Shown here piece after piece: positions 17,661 through 26,331 of a stretch of DNA of 64,000 bases. The stretch spans positions 2,046,001 to 2,110,000 of the forward strand of contig NZ_AP025737.1 of assembly GCF_023734115.1 (NCBI RefSeq), read 5' to 3'. The notes beneath the pieces were generated by a model that saw nothing but the letters and a program-made list of their open reading frames with translations, ran no database searches and was not told the origin of the DNA. The position numbers were made by a program, and so were the translations under genes. How positions within the stretch are numbered: the first letter of the stretch is position 1; the number at the start of each line of letters is the position of its first letter. This DNA comes from Herbiconiux sp. L3-i23. Lineage in GTDB: Bacteria > Actinomycetota > Actinomycetes > Actinomycetales > Microbacteriaceae.

Positions 17661-18505
17661 CTACGTCTGACCCGCCGACGCATCGATGTCAGTCTCTGCG
17701 GCGACGAAACGAGGGTCGCGACGGTAGTCCGCGAGGCGCATGCCGATCGCCGTGGCGACCTGGGAAGGCGCATCGTCGCCCACGAGATGCCGGAGCCCCG
17801 TCGGATCCTCGGCGACGATCCGAAGGATGGCGGCGGCCGCATCCGCCGGCGAAGCACCGCCTGCGGTGCCTTCGGCCGGCCACGGCACCTCGGCCGTTCC
17901 GAAAAGGCTCTCTCGCAGACCGTCGTAGGCGGGGTTGGGTGCGGCGAAGCGCATGCTGCCGGTGCCCCACTCGGTGTCGAGACCGCCGGGCTCGACGATG
18001 AGCACCCGGATTCCCGCGCCCTCGACCTCGGCGGCCATCGCTTCACTGAACGCTTCGAAGCCCCACTTCGCGGCATTGTAGAGCCCGAGAGTCGGCATCG
18101 TGCCGACGGCGCCGACCGTCGAGATCTGCACGATGGTTCCCGCCGCACGAGCCCGCATCCCGGGCAGAACCGCTTGACTGAGCCAGAGCGGTCCGGACAA
18201 GTCGGTGTCGACGATGGCGCGGGCATCGGACTCCGACACCTCCTCGATCGCGCCGATTAGCCCGTATCCGGCGTTATTGACGAGCACGTCGACTCCGCCG
18301 GATTCCGCCTCGACCTGGGCCACGACGTCGAACGCCGCGCGCCGGTCGCGCACATCGAGGGTCAGCACCCTCAGGCGCTCATGCCCCGAAGAGTGCCGCT
18401 CCGAACGGTCGCGACGACACGGTGCCCGGCGGCGAGAGCCGCATCGACGAGTGCTCGTCCGAGTCCGCGGCTCGCTCCGGTGATGAGCCATGTCTGGTCT
18501 GCCAT
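17661..18505 (-). pseudogene. Short-chain dehydrogenase/reductase, frameshifted
   Basis: The N-terminal Rossmann motif (ITGASRGLGRALVDAAL) is encoded from ATG 18505 but that frame ends at a TGA at 18371-18373 after 44 codons. The rest of the SDR (LRVLTLDVRD, VDVLVNNAGYG, the catalytic Tyr-Asn-Ala-Ala-Lys in LYNAAKWGFEAFSEA, IRVLIVEPGG) continues in another frame to 17661. The shift can be explained by loss of one base near 18400, in or beside CGGAGCGG. Either the gene is broken or there is a sequence error; joined, it would be a normal 280-residue SDR. Substrate unknown. Confidence 0.75.
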
Positions 18506-18524
18506 CCGCCCATGCTGACGGGTT

Positions 18525-19097
18525 CTAAAGGCGGATGTGGTCGACCAGGCTCCCCCGAGGCCGATCCGTCAGCCACGTTTCGGCGGCGGCGGTGATCTCC
18601 GCGGCGAGCCGCCACGCGTCGGCGCGAGCGGTCGCGCCGTCCGGCGAGGCGGGCGCCCACGCCGCACCGAGCAGGTCCACGAGCCGCGCGAGCCGCGGGA
18701 ACGCCGACGCGCGGAGCTCGTCGACGACGCCCATGGTGCCGGCCTCGACGAAGGGCAGCGGCATCTCGCCGGGACCGAAGGAGGCGGCCACCTCCCGCAC
18801 CGCCTCACGGATGCCGACAGCGCGATCATCATGATCGGTGTGCTCGACACGCTCTGCGGCGAGCGCCGCGAGTCGTCGTTCGAGCCGGTCGAGAGCGGCG
18901 TCGACGTCGAACCACAACAGGTCGCTCTTCGACGCGGCGTACCCCCAGAAGGTCGAGCGGGACACTCCCGCGGTGCGGGCGATCTCATCGATCGGGACGG
19001 CCGCGTAGCCCCGCTCGAGGAAGAGCTCGTACGCGGCGTCCTGCAGCGTCGATCGCGACGAGCGCCTCGGGCGCCCCGCCGTGCTTTCTCCAGGCAT
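18525..19097 (-). CDS. TetR-family transcriptional regulator
   Basis: A 190-residue repressor: N-terminal helix-turn-helix (DAAYELFLERGYAAVPIDEI, then ARTAGVSRSTFWGYAASKSD) and an Ala-rich C-terminal ligand domain. It is divergent from the MFS transporter gene with 79 bp between them, where a near-perfect 21-bp palindrome lies. The simplest reading is a local repressor of the transporter and of itself. Confidence 0.88.
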   Translation of the reverse strand: MPGESTAGRPRRSSRSTLQDAAYELFLERGYAAVPIDEIARTAGVSRSTFWGYAASKSDLLWFDVDAALDRLERRLAALAAERVEHTDHDDRAVGIREAVREVAASFGPGEMPLPFVEAGTMGVVDELRASAFPRLARLVDLLGAAWAPASPDGATARADAWRLAAEITAAAETWLTDRPRGSLVDHIRL

Positions 19098-19118
19098 ATA
19101 CTCGATCCTCGGACGCTA

Positions 19119-19139
19119 TTTCTGTACTGAGTGCAGAAA
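19119..19139. promoter_or_regulatory. Candidate TetR operator
   Basis: TTTCTGTAC (19119-19127), TGA, GTGCAGAAA (19131-19139): arms match at 8 of 9 positions. It lies centrally between the divergent tetR and MFS genes. Confidence 0.65.
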
Positions 19140-19176
19140 GTGTCTCGTTTCTCGTCCCTCATCGCAAACCGAGGCC

Positions 19177-20523
19177 ATGACAACCACAGCTGACTCCCCC
19201 GCCATCGCTCCGTCGTCCGCCGGGTCCACCCGCCGCGTCGTCTGGGCATCCTTCGTGGGCACCGCCCTCGAATCGTTCGACTTCTACGTCTACGCCTACT
19301 TCGCCGCCTTCTTCGTCGGTCCCCTGTTCTTCGAACCGCTCGGCACCTTCGGCGCGACGCTCACCGCGTTCCTCACCATCGGCATCAGCTACGTGGTGCG
19401 CCCGCTTGGGGCGATCGTCTTCGGGCACCTGGGCGACCGCATCGGGAGGCGGAAGACCCTGCTCGTCACGATCGCGATCATGGGCGTCGCGACGGGCCTG
19501 ATCGGCGTCCTGCCGACCTACGCGGTCGCGGGCTGGTTCGGCGCGGTGGTGCTCGTCATCCTCCGTCTCGCCCAGGGCATCTCGCTCGGCGGCGAGTGGG
19601 GTGGAGCGATCCTGCTCGCCACCGAGCACTCCGACTCGCGGCGCCGCGCGTTCTGGGCGGCCTTCCCGCAGCTCGGCTCCCCCGTCGGCTCGATCCTCTC
19701 CGCCGTCGCGTTCCTCGTGCTCACGTTCGTGATGTCCGCCGAGGAGCTCGCCGCGTGGGGGTGGCGCATCCCCTTCCTCCTCGCGATCCCGCTGCTCCTG
19801 GTCTCGCTCTATCTGCGCTGGTCGATCGACGAGACGCCGGTGTTCAAGAACCTCGTCGCCACCGACCGCCGCGACCGCATCCCGTTCCTCGCGATGTTCA
19901 AGCGCCAGCCCGTCGTGCTGCTCATCGCCGTCGGCGTCTCGCTGCTCGGCATCGGCTCGTACTCGCTGATGAACACGTACACGGTGAACTACGGCGTCGC
20001 AGTGCTCGGCTTCTCATACCAGGATCTGCTCATCGCAACCACGATCGGCGGTCTGCTGCAGCTCATCACCATTCCGACGTTCGGCTGGCTGGCGACGAAG
20101 ATCGGGTCGGCCCGTGTCGTCGCGATCGGCGCCGCCGGGACGCTGCTGATCGCGTTCCCGATGTACTTCCTGCTGCAGTTCTCGACGTTCGGCATCCTCG
20201 TCGCCACGATGATCATCGGCGGAATCCTGCCGACCCTCAGCTGGGCGGCGCTCGGCGGGCTGATGAGCGACCTGTTCGACGACGACTTCCGCTACTCGGC
20301 CCTGTCGGTGGCGTACAGCGTCGGCGCCCTGATCTCGGGCTTCGTCCCCGCGGCCACCGGCGTGCTGGCCGAGGCGACGGCGAACGCCTGGTGGCACCCC
20401 GGCATCGTGCTCGCCATCATGTCCGCGATCACCCTGGTCGCCTCGATCGCGGCGGCCCGCGTCGTCGCCGCCCGCGGCACGGAACCGGTCACCGCCGTCC
20501 GTAGCGACCCGGTCTCCGCCTAA
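19177..20523 (+). CDS. MFS transporter, metabolite:H+ symporter (MHS) family
   Basis: A 448-residue, 12-helix permease. The MHS signature is clear: ALESFDFYVYAYFAAFFVGP near the N-terminus, VVRPLGAIVFGHLGDRIGRR (the inter-helix 2-3 loop), RLAQGISLGGEWGGAILLATEH and the central loop containing SIDETPVFKNL. Relatives import shikimate, citrate, proline/betaine or alpha-ketoglutarate; the substrate here cannot be named. Probably controlled by the divergent TetR protein. No strong ribosome-binding site is visible before ATG 19177. Confidence 0.9.
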   Translation: MTTTADSPAIAPSSAGSTRRVVWASFVGTALESFDFYVYAYFAAFFVGPLFFEPLGTFGATLTAFLTIGISYVVRPLGAIVFGHLGDRIGRRKTLLVTIAIMGVATGLIGVLPTYAVAGWFGAVVLVILRLAQGISLGGEWGGAILLATEHSDSRRRAFWAAFPQLGSPVGSILSAVAFLVLTFVMSAEELAAWGWRIPFLLAIPLLLVSLYLRWSIDETPVFKNLVATDRRDRIPFLAMFKRQPVVLLIAVGVSLLGIGSYSLMNTYTVNYGVAVLGFSYQDLLIATTIGGLLQLITIPTFGWLATKIGSARVVAIGAAGTLLIAFPMYFLLQFSTFGILVATMIIGGILPTLSWAALGGLMSDLFDDDFRYSALSVAYSVGALISGFVPAATGVLAEATANAWWHPGIVLAIMSAITLVASIAAARVVAARGTEPVTAVRSDPVSA

Positions 20524-20677
20524 CCCCTTCACCCCTGCGAGCTGGGCCCATCGCGCGCTTCAGCGCGAGGGAGGTGTGTTGCTGCGAGCGCGGGTGTTTA
20601 GACGCCCGCGCTCGGTGCACTCCCTCCGGGCGAACATGCCCGGTGGGGCCCAACCGCGCTCGCGGGGGTGAGGGGTT
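20522..20677. repeat. Multi-branched inverted repeat upstream of valS
   Basis: A 156-bp structure. The outer stem pairs AACCCCTTCACCCC (20522-20535) with GGGGTGAGGGGTT (20665-20677), extended by GCGAGC and TGGGCCCA matches inside. Within it are three hairpins: CGCGCTTCAGCGCG (20554-20567), GAGCGCGGGTGT / ACGCCCGCGCTC with loop TTAG (20586-20613), and CCGGGC-GAACAT-GCCCGG (20626-20643). The left edge touches the MFS stop codon. It could be a miniature transposable element, a structured RNA or a strong terminator; no known RNA motif was recognised. Confidence 0.75.
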
Positions 20678-20762
20678 CGGGTAGCCTTGATGGGTCGCAT
20701 TCGCGGCCACATTCAGGCACCCTCACGCGGTGCCGCACATAGCGGATCCGGAGTTTCTTTTC

Positions 20763-23369
20763 GTGTCGACCCCTGCAGCCATCCCCGACAAGCCGGCCCT
20801 CGAAGGACTCGAGTCCAAGTGGGGCGTCCGCTGGGACGAGAGCGGCGTGTACCGCTTCGACCGCACCGACCGGACCCGCTCCGACATCTACTCGATCGAC
20901 ACCCCGCCTCCCACTGCGTCCGGGTCGCTGCACATCGGGCACGTCTTCAGCTACACCCACACCGACGTCATCGCGCGCTACCAGCGCATGACCGGCAAGA
21001 CCGTCTTCTACCCGATGGGCTGGGACGACAACGGTCTGCCCACCGAGCGCCGGGTGCAGAACTACTACGGGGTCCGCTGCGACCCCACCCTCCCCTACGA
21101 CGCCGAGTTCGCGCCGCCGTTCGAGGGCGGCGACAACAAGAGCAGCAAAGCCGCCGACCAGATCCCGATCTCGCGCCGCAACTTCATCGAGCTGTGCGAG
21201 AAGCTGACCGTCGAAGACGAGAAGCAGTTCGAAGCCGTCTGGCGTTCGCTCGGACTCTCGGTCGACTGGACGCAGACCTACCGCACCATCGGCGACGACG
21301 CCCGCGCCGCGTCGCAGAAGGCGTTCCTACGCAACCTCGCCCGTGGGGAGGCGTATCAGGCCGACGCGCCCACCCTGTGGGATGTGACCTTCCGCACCGC
21401 GGTCGCCCAGGCCGAGCTCGAAGACCGGGTGCAGCCGGGCCACTATCACCGGGTCGCCTTCGCGAAGACCGACGCCCCCGGCGAGCACGTCGAGATCGAG
21501 ACGAGCCGCCCCGAGCTGCTGCCCGCCTGCGTCGCCCTCGTCGCGCATCCCGACGACGAGCGCTACAAGCCGCTCTTCGGCAGCACCGTCACCACGCCCG
21601 TCTTCGGTGTCGAGGTCCCCGTGCTCGCGCACCACCTCGCGCAGCCCGACAAGGGCACCGGCATCGCCATGATCTGTACCTTCGGCGACGTGACCGACAT
21701 CGTCTGGTGGCGCGAGCTCGACCTGCCGAACCGTGCGGTCATCGGCTTCGACGGTCGCTTCGTCAGCGAGGCACCCGACGCCATCGACACCGAAGCGGGT
21801 CGCGAGGCCTACGCGCAGCTCGCGGGCAAGACGGTGTTCTCGGCGAAGCAGGCCGTCGTCGAGATGCTCCGCGAGTCCGGTGCGCTTCTCGAGGAGCCGA
21901 AGGCCGTTCAGCACCCCGTGAAGTTCTTCGAGAAGGGCGACCGGCCCCTCGAGATCGTCTCGACCCGCCAGTGGTACATCACCAATGGCGGACGCGACGA
22001 GTCCCTGCGGGACCGTCTCCTCGAGCTCGGCCAGGGCATCGACTTCCTGCCCGACTTCATGCGGGTGCGGTACGAGAACTGGGTGAAGGGGCTCGCGGGC
22101 GACTGGCTGATCTCGCGTCAGCGCTTCTTCGGCGTGCCGATCCCCGTCTGGTACCCCCTCGACGGCGACGGCAACCCGGTCTTCGACCAGCCGATCGCCG
22201 CCGACGAGGCGTCGCTCCCGGTCGACCCGTCGAGCGACGTGCCCGCCGGCTACACCGAGGATCAGCGGGGCGTCGCGGGCGGCTTCATCGGCGAACTCGA
22301 CGTCATGGACACCTGGGCGACCTCGTCGCTCACACCGCAGCTCGCCGGCGGGTGGGAGCGCGACGAGGAGCTGTGGAACCTCGTGTTCCCCTACGACCTC
22401 CGCCCCCAGGGCCAGGACATCATCCGCACCTGGCTCTTCTCCACCGCGCTGCGCTCGCTGCTCGAGTACGGGGTCAGCCCGTGGTCGCACGCCGCCATCT
22501 CGGGGTTCATCGTCGACCCCGACCGCAAGAAGATGTCGAAGTCGAAGGGCAACGTCGTCACTCCGGCGGCGATGCTCGAGCAGCACGGATCCGACGCGGT
22601 GCGCTACTGGGCGGCCTCGAGCCGTCTCGGCACCGATGCGGCGTTCGACCCGCAGAACCCGACTCAGATCCGCATCGGTCGGCGCCTCGCGATCAAGATC
22701 CTCAACGCCGCGAAGTTCATCCTCGGCTTCGACGCGGCCGACGTGCCGACCGGGCGCGACGCCGTGTCCCACCCGCTCGACTGGAGCATGCTGGCCACCC
22801 TCGACCGGGTCGTCGCCACGTCCACGGCCGCGCTCGACGAGTACGACCACGCACGCGCCCTCGAGACCGCCGAGGCGTTCTTCTGGACCTTCTGCGACGA
22901 CTACCTCGAGCTCGTCAAGGAGCGCGCATACGGCTCGGCCGAGTCGGAGGACGGCGGTCAGGCGTCGGCGGTCGCCGCCCTGCGCGACGCCCTCGCGACC
23001 CTGCTGCGGCTCTTCGCCCCGTTCGTCCCGTTCGCCACCGAGGAGGCATGGTCCTGGTTCGGTGAAGGCTCCGTGCACGTCGCCGCGTGGCCGACGGCCG
23101 GCGGAGTGCCCGACACCGCGGACACCGGCCTGCTGAGCCTCGCCAGCGAGGCGCTGATCGGCATCCGCCGCGCCAAGACCGACGCGAAGGCATCGCAGAA
23201 GACCCGGGTCGCGCAGGCCACCATCGTCGGTCCGCTCGCCTCCGTCGAGAAGCTCCAGCTCGCCGAGGGCGACCTCAAGGCGGTGGGCCGCATCGACGAG
23301 CTCAGCTTCGAGGAAGGGACCGAGCTCGCGGTGACACGCATCGAGCTCGCCCCGAACGACGAACTCTGA
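20763..23369 (+). CDS. valS: Valyl-tRNA synthetase
   Basis: An 868-residue class I synthetase that charges tRNA-Val. HIGH is at residues 57-60 (ASGSLHIGHVFSYTHTD) and KMSKS at 590-594 (DRKKMSKSKGNVV). The editing domain sits between them, with the anticodon-binding domain C-terminal. I prefer GTG 20763, which has GGAG ten bases upstream, over an in-frame GTG at 20730 that would add 11 unlikely residues. No T-box precedes it. A -10-like TAGCCT lies at 20682-20687. Unlike in many actinobacteria it is not adjacent to folC/ileS; about 13 kb of other genes intervene. Confidence 0.95.
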   Translation: MSTPAAIPDKPALEGLESKWGVRWDESGVYRFDRTDRTRSDIYSIDTPPPTASGSLHIGHVFSYTHTDVIARYQRMTGKTVFYPMGWDDNGLPTERRVQNYYGVRCDPTLPYDAEFAPPFEGGDNKSSKAADQIPISRRNFIELCEKLTVEDEKQFEAVWRSLGLSVDWTQTYRTIGDDARAASQKAFLRNLARGEAYQADAPTLWDVTFRTAVAQAELEDRVQPGHYHRVAFAKTDAPGEHVEIETSRPELLPACVALVAHPDDERYKPLFGSTVTTPVFGVEVPVLAHHLAQPDKGTGIAMICTFGDVTDIVWWRELDLPNRAVIGFDGRFVSEAPDAIDTEAGREAYAQLAGKTVFSAKQAVVEMLRESGALLEEPKAVQHPVKFFEKGDRPLEIVSTRQWYITNGGRDESLRDRLLELGQGIDFLPDFMRVRYENWVKGLAGDWLISRQRFFGVPIPVWYPLDGDGNPVFDQPIAADEASLPVDPSSDVPAGYTEDQRGVAGGFIGELDVMDTWATSSLTPQLAGGWERDEELWNLVFPYDLRPQGQDIIRTWLFSTALRSLLEYGVSPWSHAAISGFIVDPDRKKMSKSKGNVVTPAAMLEQHGSDAVRYWAASSRLGTDAAFDPQNPTQIRIGRRLAIKILNAAKFILGFDAADVPTGRDAVSHPLDWSMLATLDRVVATSTAALDEYDHARALETAEAFFWTFCDDYLELVKERAYGSAESEDGGQASAVAALRDALATLLRLFAPFVPFATEEAWSWFGEGSVHVAAWPTAGGVPDTADTGLLSLASEALIGIRRAKTDAKASQKTRVAQATIVGPLASVEKLQLAEGDLKAVGRIDELSFEEGTELAVTRIELAPNDEL

Positions 23370-23433
23370 GTACCGGATTCGGAGCTTTCAGGCCTACATT
23401 TCGCACCACAACCACCACGCAGGGGGCAACACA

Positions 23434-23886
23434 ATGAGCGTCACAGTACGACCGGTCGAGCAGGGCGACTTCTTCGCCTGGTACGGGCTCTTCGCGAGCT
23501 ACGCGGACTTCTACCAGCAGCCGCTCACCGACGACCGCGCGATGCGGGCTTGGGCATGGCTGAACAGCGACGAGTACTCCGTGCGGGGCCTGGTCGCCGT
23601 CGACGACGAGTCGGGGGACATCGTCGGCATCGCGCATGTGCGCCCGTTCGAGCGTCCCCTGTCGGGCGGCATCGGCCTCTACCTCGACGACCTCTACGTG
23701 CGCGAGGACGAGCGGGGAAAGGGCGTCGGCAAGGCGCTCATCCACGCCGTCACGCAGCAGGCCAGCGAGCGCGGCTACAACGTCGTGCGCTGGGTCACCG
23801 CCGAGGACAACGAGACCGCGCGCAAGCTCTACGACGAGCTGGCCGAGAAGACCCAGTGGGTCACCTACGACATCAGCGTTGGCTGA
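23434..23886 (+). CDS. GNAT-family N-acetyltransferase
   Basis: A 150-residue protein with the full GNAT fold: N-terminal strand VTVRPVEQGDFFAWYGLFA, a central strand GGIGLYLDDLYVREDERGKG and the acetyl-CoA loop RGKGVGKALIHAV (R/Q-x-x-G-x-G/A type), ending with NETARKLYDELAEKTQWVTY. It acetylates an unidentified amine. It lies 64 bp after valS and 7 bp before a small gene that may be co-transcribed. Confidence 0.88.
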   Translation: MSVTVRPVEQGDFFAWYGLFASYADFYQQPLTDDRAMRAWAWLNSDEYSVRGLVAVDDESGDIVGIAHVRPFERPLSGGIGLYLDDLYVREDERGKGVGKALIHAVTQQASERGYNVVRWVTAEDNETARKLYDELAEKTQWVTYDISVG

Positions 23887-23893
23887 CCCTCTC

Positions 23894-24163
23894 GTGATCC
23901 AGCTCGGTACGCGGTGGCCGTTCGGCTCGGAACCGCCGGCACGCCTCGATGGCGACGTCGTCGCGCTGCTGCGCGCGGTCGAGTCGGATCTCGCGGGCGA
24001 CCGGCCGATCACCGGCATGTGGACCCTGACCTGGCTCGAGGGTCGCCCCGTGGCGACCCTCGAGCAGGACGGGTCCGACGGCGAGGTCGTCGTGACGGTC
24101 GACGCTCACGGCGTCCCGGTCACCCGACACTCCGACGACGACCCCGACGATGAGGCCTGGTGA
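23894..24163 (+). CDS. Small hypothetical protein downstream of GNAT gene
   Basis: An 89-residue acidic protein from GTG 23894 (an in-frame TTG at 23879 is an alternative). Hydrophobic/charged alternation (DGDVVALLRAVESDL, MWTLTWLEGRPVATL, EVVVTVDAHGVPVT) suggests a small alpha/beta fold; the C-terminus is very acidic (HSDDDPDDEAW). No signal peptide or motif recognised. It follows the acetyltransferase by 7 bp and ends 6 bp before the convergent DUF308 gene. Confidence 0.55.
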   Translation: MIQLGTRWPFGSEPPARLDGDVVALLRAVESDLAGDRPITGMWTLTWLEGRPVATLEQDGSDGEVVVTVDAHGVPVTRHSDDDPDDEAW

Positions 24164-24169
24164 CGGCGA

Positions 24170-24751
24170 TCAGGCGGTGACCGTCTCGGCCTTCGACTTG
24201 CGCGGAAGGGTGAGCAGGGTCGAAAGGCTGACGACGATCAGCAGGAACGACCCGATCTGGACGAGCAGGGCAAGGCTGGTGAACGGGAGCACGAAGAACG
24301 CAACTCCGGCCGCGATGGAGATGATCCCGCTGACCCAGGCGAACCAGCGCGGGTGGACGGCGCCGTTCACGCCGGCGGCGATGTCCATGACACCGTCGAT
24401 GATCCAGCCGATGCCGATGAAGATCGCCAGCGTACTCCAGGCCTCGAACGGGTCGGCGAGGCAGAGCACGCCGACAGCGAGGAGCAGCACGCCGACGATG
24501 GCGCTCAGCCAGCGGAGCGCGGCGTTGAGGCTGTGCGCGATGATCGCCGAGACGATGCGCGAGACGCCGAGCACCAGCAGGAACGCACCGAAGATGATCG
24601 AGATGGTGAGTGCGGTGGCCGCGGGGAAGATCGCCCCGATGATGCCGAGGACGAGTCCGATCACGGCGACGGCGATCAGCTGCCCCCGGTAGGCCCGGCG
24701 CAGCCAGGTCAGGTCGAGGGTGAACGCGTCGGTGGTGGGGTTCGTGGTCAT
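24170..24751 (-). CDS. HdeD/DUF308 family membrane protein
   Basis: A 193-residue protein with six predicted helices arranged in three hairpins (IAVAVIGLVLGIIGAI, ALTISIIFGAFLLVLGVSRI, WLSAIVGVLLLAVGVLCL, LAIFIGIGWIIDGVMDIAAG and so on), matching the DUF308 repeat architecture. E. coli HdeD contributes to acid resistance at high cell density, but most relatives are uncharacterised. The ATG at 24751 has a GAGAGG site. Stands alone. Confidence 0.82.
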   Translation of the reverse strand: MTTNPTTDAFTLDLTWLRRAYRGQLIAVAVIGLVLGIIGAIFPAATALTISIIFGAFLLVLGVSRIVSAIIAHSLNAALRWLSAIVGVLLLAVGVLCLADPFEAWSTLAIFIGIGWIIDGVMDIAAGVNGAVHPRWFAWVSGIISIAAGVAFFVLPFTSLALLVQIGSFLLIVVSLSTLLTLPRKSKAETVTA

Positions 24752-24868
24752 CGGAGCCTCTCTCAGGTCGCGCTCAGTGCGGCGCGGACTCCAGTGTGGC
24801 ACCGGTGATGCCGCGAGGAACGGAAGCGGGGCGACGGTTCTCGCGCGCCCCGCTCCCGTCGCACATCA

Positions 24869-25123
24869 TCAGAGGAAGTTCGGCAGCCGCGAGCGGAGGC
24901 GTTCGCGGTCGCGCTCGGCGTCGAGCGCCGCCGCGCGGAGCAGCCGCACCTCGTCGGGTGAGCGCCGACGCCGGTCGCGCTGACCCCAGAGGAGCAGAGC
25001 GAGACCGACCCTCATGGCGAGCCGGTCGAGCACGCCGAGGCGGTCGCTCGAGGTCTCGACGACGATGGTTCGAGAGCGGATGGAGGAGACGGCGCGGGAA
25101 CGAGCGCCGAGCGTGGTGTTCAC
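24869..25123 (-). CDS. Small hypothetical protein with one hydrophobic segment
   Basis: An 84-residue basic protein from GTG 25123, which has GAGGA about ten bases upstream (GTG 25147 is an in-frame alternative). It has a Ser/Arg-rich start (GARSRAVSSIRSRT), a hydrophobic stretch (VLDRLAMRVGLALLLWGQ) and an Arg-rich helical tail (RRRRSPDEVRLLRAAALDAE). No family recognised. It is the only open frame of plausible composition here. Confidence 0.5.
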   Translation of the reverse strand: MNTTLGARSRAVSSIRSRTIVVETSSDRLGVLDRLAMRVGLALLLWGQRDRRRRSPDEVRLLRAAALDAERDRERLRSRLPNFL

Positions 25124-25465
25124 AGGGAGAGTCCTCGTGGACGGCACCGCTGAGATGACGGTGCGAAGAGGTCGCGCGCTGAGCGCGCGGAGACGTGGGT
25201 GTTCCCGGACCCGTCAGGGTCGGGACGGCCGCAGAGGGTGCGACGGCGGTGGCGTCGGCTGACGACGCGACGCGGGGCGGACCTTCGGGGTCAGCCCGCG
25301 ATGACGGAGGCCGGGAACGCTGGGATCGCTTCCATGATGCGGCCTCCTCTCCTGCCTCGAACGGCTCGCCCACAGTAACGCCGCCCGCGCACCGAACTCA
25401 ACCCCCGCGGACGATTCGGGCAGGGACGATCCGGCTCGGACGACTCGTGCTCGGAAGGATCTGCC
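25124..25465. other. 342-bp region with stem-loops and a possible 14-codon ORF
   Basis: No ordinary gene is seen. On the minus strand, reading toward the small gene at 25123, there is a possible 14-codon ORF (25335-25291, sequence MEAIPAFPASVIAG) behind a strong GGAGAGGAGG site. Further on are two stem-loops: CCCGACCCTGACGGGTCCGG at about 25209-25230 and GCGCGCTGAGCGCGC at about 25172-25188. This could be a leader with a short peptide. On the plus strand nothing is evident. Confidence 0.4.
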
Positions 25466-26272
25466 TCAGGCGACCCGGGCGACGATCTCGCCGTGCGGGA
25501 AGGAGAACCATCCGTCGGGATGCTCCGCCCAGGTCCGCCACGCGTCGGCGATACGCTCGAGGTCGGTGCGGGTGGCGAGCCCCGCCTCGAGCGCCTGCTC
25601 GGCGAACGACGATCGCACCGCACGGTCGGCCCAGAGGCCACCCCACCACTGCCGCTCCTCGTCGGAGGCGAAAGCCCAGATCGACGCTGTGCTGGTCACG
25701 TCGGTGAGACCCGCCGCACGAGCCCACGCGCCGAGTCGCCGGCCCGCGTCGGGCTCGCCGCCGCCCGCCCGAGCCACCGCGTCGTAGAGCCGGAGCCACT
25801 CGCCGAGGCCGTCGATCTCGGGGAACCAGATGGAGCCGCCGTAGTCGACGTCGCGCGCCGCGATCAGCCCGCCGGGCCTCACCACCCGCGCCATCTCGGT
25901 CAGCACCGCGACCGGATCGGCCAGGTGCTGCAGGACTTGGTGGGCGTGTGCGATGTCGACGCTGTCGTCGTCGAGAGGCAGCGCGTACGCGTCTCCGACG
26001 ATGAAGCGGGCGTTGGTGATGCCGCGCTCGGTCGCGAGCGACCGCGCCTGCTCGACGATGACCTCGGCGGCATCCACGCCGACCACATCCCCGGGGGCGA
26101 CGCGCTCGGCGAAGTCGACAGTGATGGTGCCGGGGCCGCTGCCGACATCAAGGAGCTCGAGCCCCGGCCGCAGGTGCGGGACGAGGTATGCCGCGGAGTT
26201 CCCGACGGTGCGCCAGGTGTGCGAGCGCAGCACGCTCTCGTGATGGCCGTGGATGTAGCGCTCGTTCTGCAC
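25466..26272 (-). CDS. Class I SAM-dependent methyltransferase
   Basis: A 268-residue protein with a canonical Rossmann methyltransferase core: motif I ELLDVGSGPGTITVDFAE, acidic residue after strand 2 (VVGVDAAEVIVEQA), motif with VGDAYALPLDDDSVDIAHAH and MARVVRPGGLIAARDVDYG. It resembles UbiE/MenG-type and small-molecule methyltransferases (Methyltransf_11/25), with a C-terminal helical cap containing several Trp residues that probably shapes the substrate pocket. Substrate unknown. Divergent from the molybdopterin oxidoreductase gene with 59 bp between them. Confidence 0.87.
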   Translation of the reverse strand: MQNERYIHGHHESVLRSHTWRTVGNSAAYLVPHLRPGLELLDVGSGPGTITVDFAERVAPGDVVGVDAAEVIVEQARSLATERGITNARFIVGDAYALPLDDDSVDIAHAHQVLQHLADPVAVLTEMARVVRPGGLIAARDVDYGGSIWFPEIDGLGEWLRLYDAVARAGGGEPDAGRRLGAWARAAGLTDVTSTASIWAFASDEERQWWGGLWADRAVRSSFAEQALEAGLATRTDLERIADAWRTWAEHPDGWFSFPHGEIVARVA

Positions 26273-26318
26273 CTGCCCACGCTAGCGCTCGGCACGGCGG
26301 CCGCTCGGGCGGCGGGGA

Positions 26319-26331
26319 TAGCCTGTGCCCT
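26319..26331 (+). promoter_or_regulatory. -10 box TAGCCT for a leaderless start
   Basis: TAGCCT at 26319-26324 ends 7 bases before ATG 26332; no ribosome-binding site is seen. Transcription probably starts at or next to the start codon. Confidence 0.5.

Noticed and set aside
20522-20762. T-box leader for valS
   Set aside because: No GGTGGTACCGCG-like sequence or valine specifier domain is present; the structure is a multi-hairpin inverted repeat.
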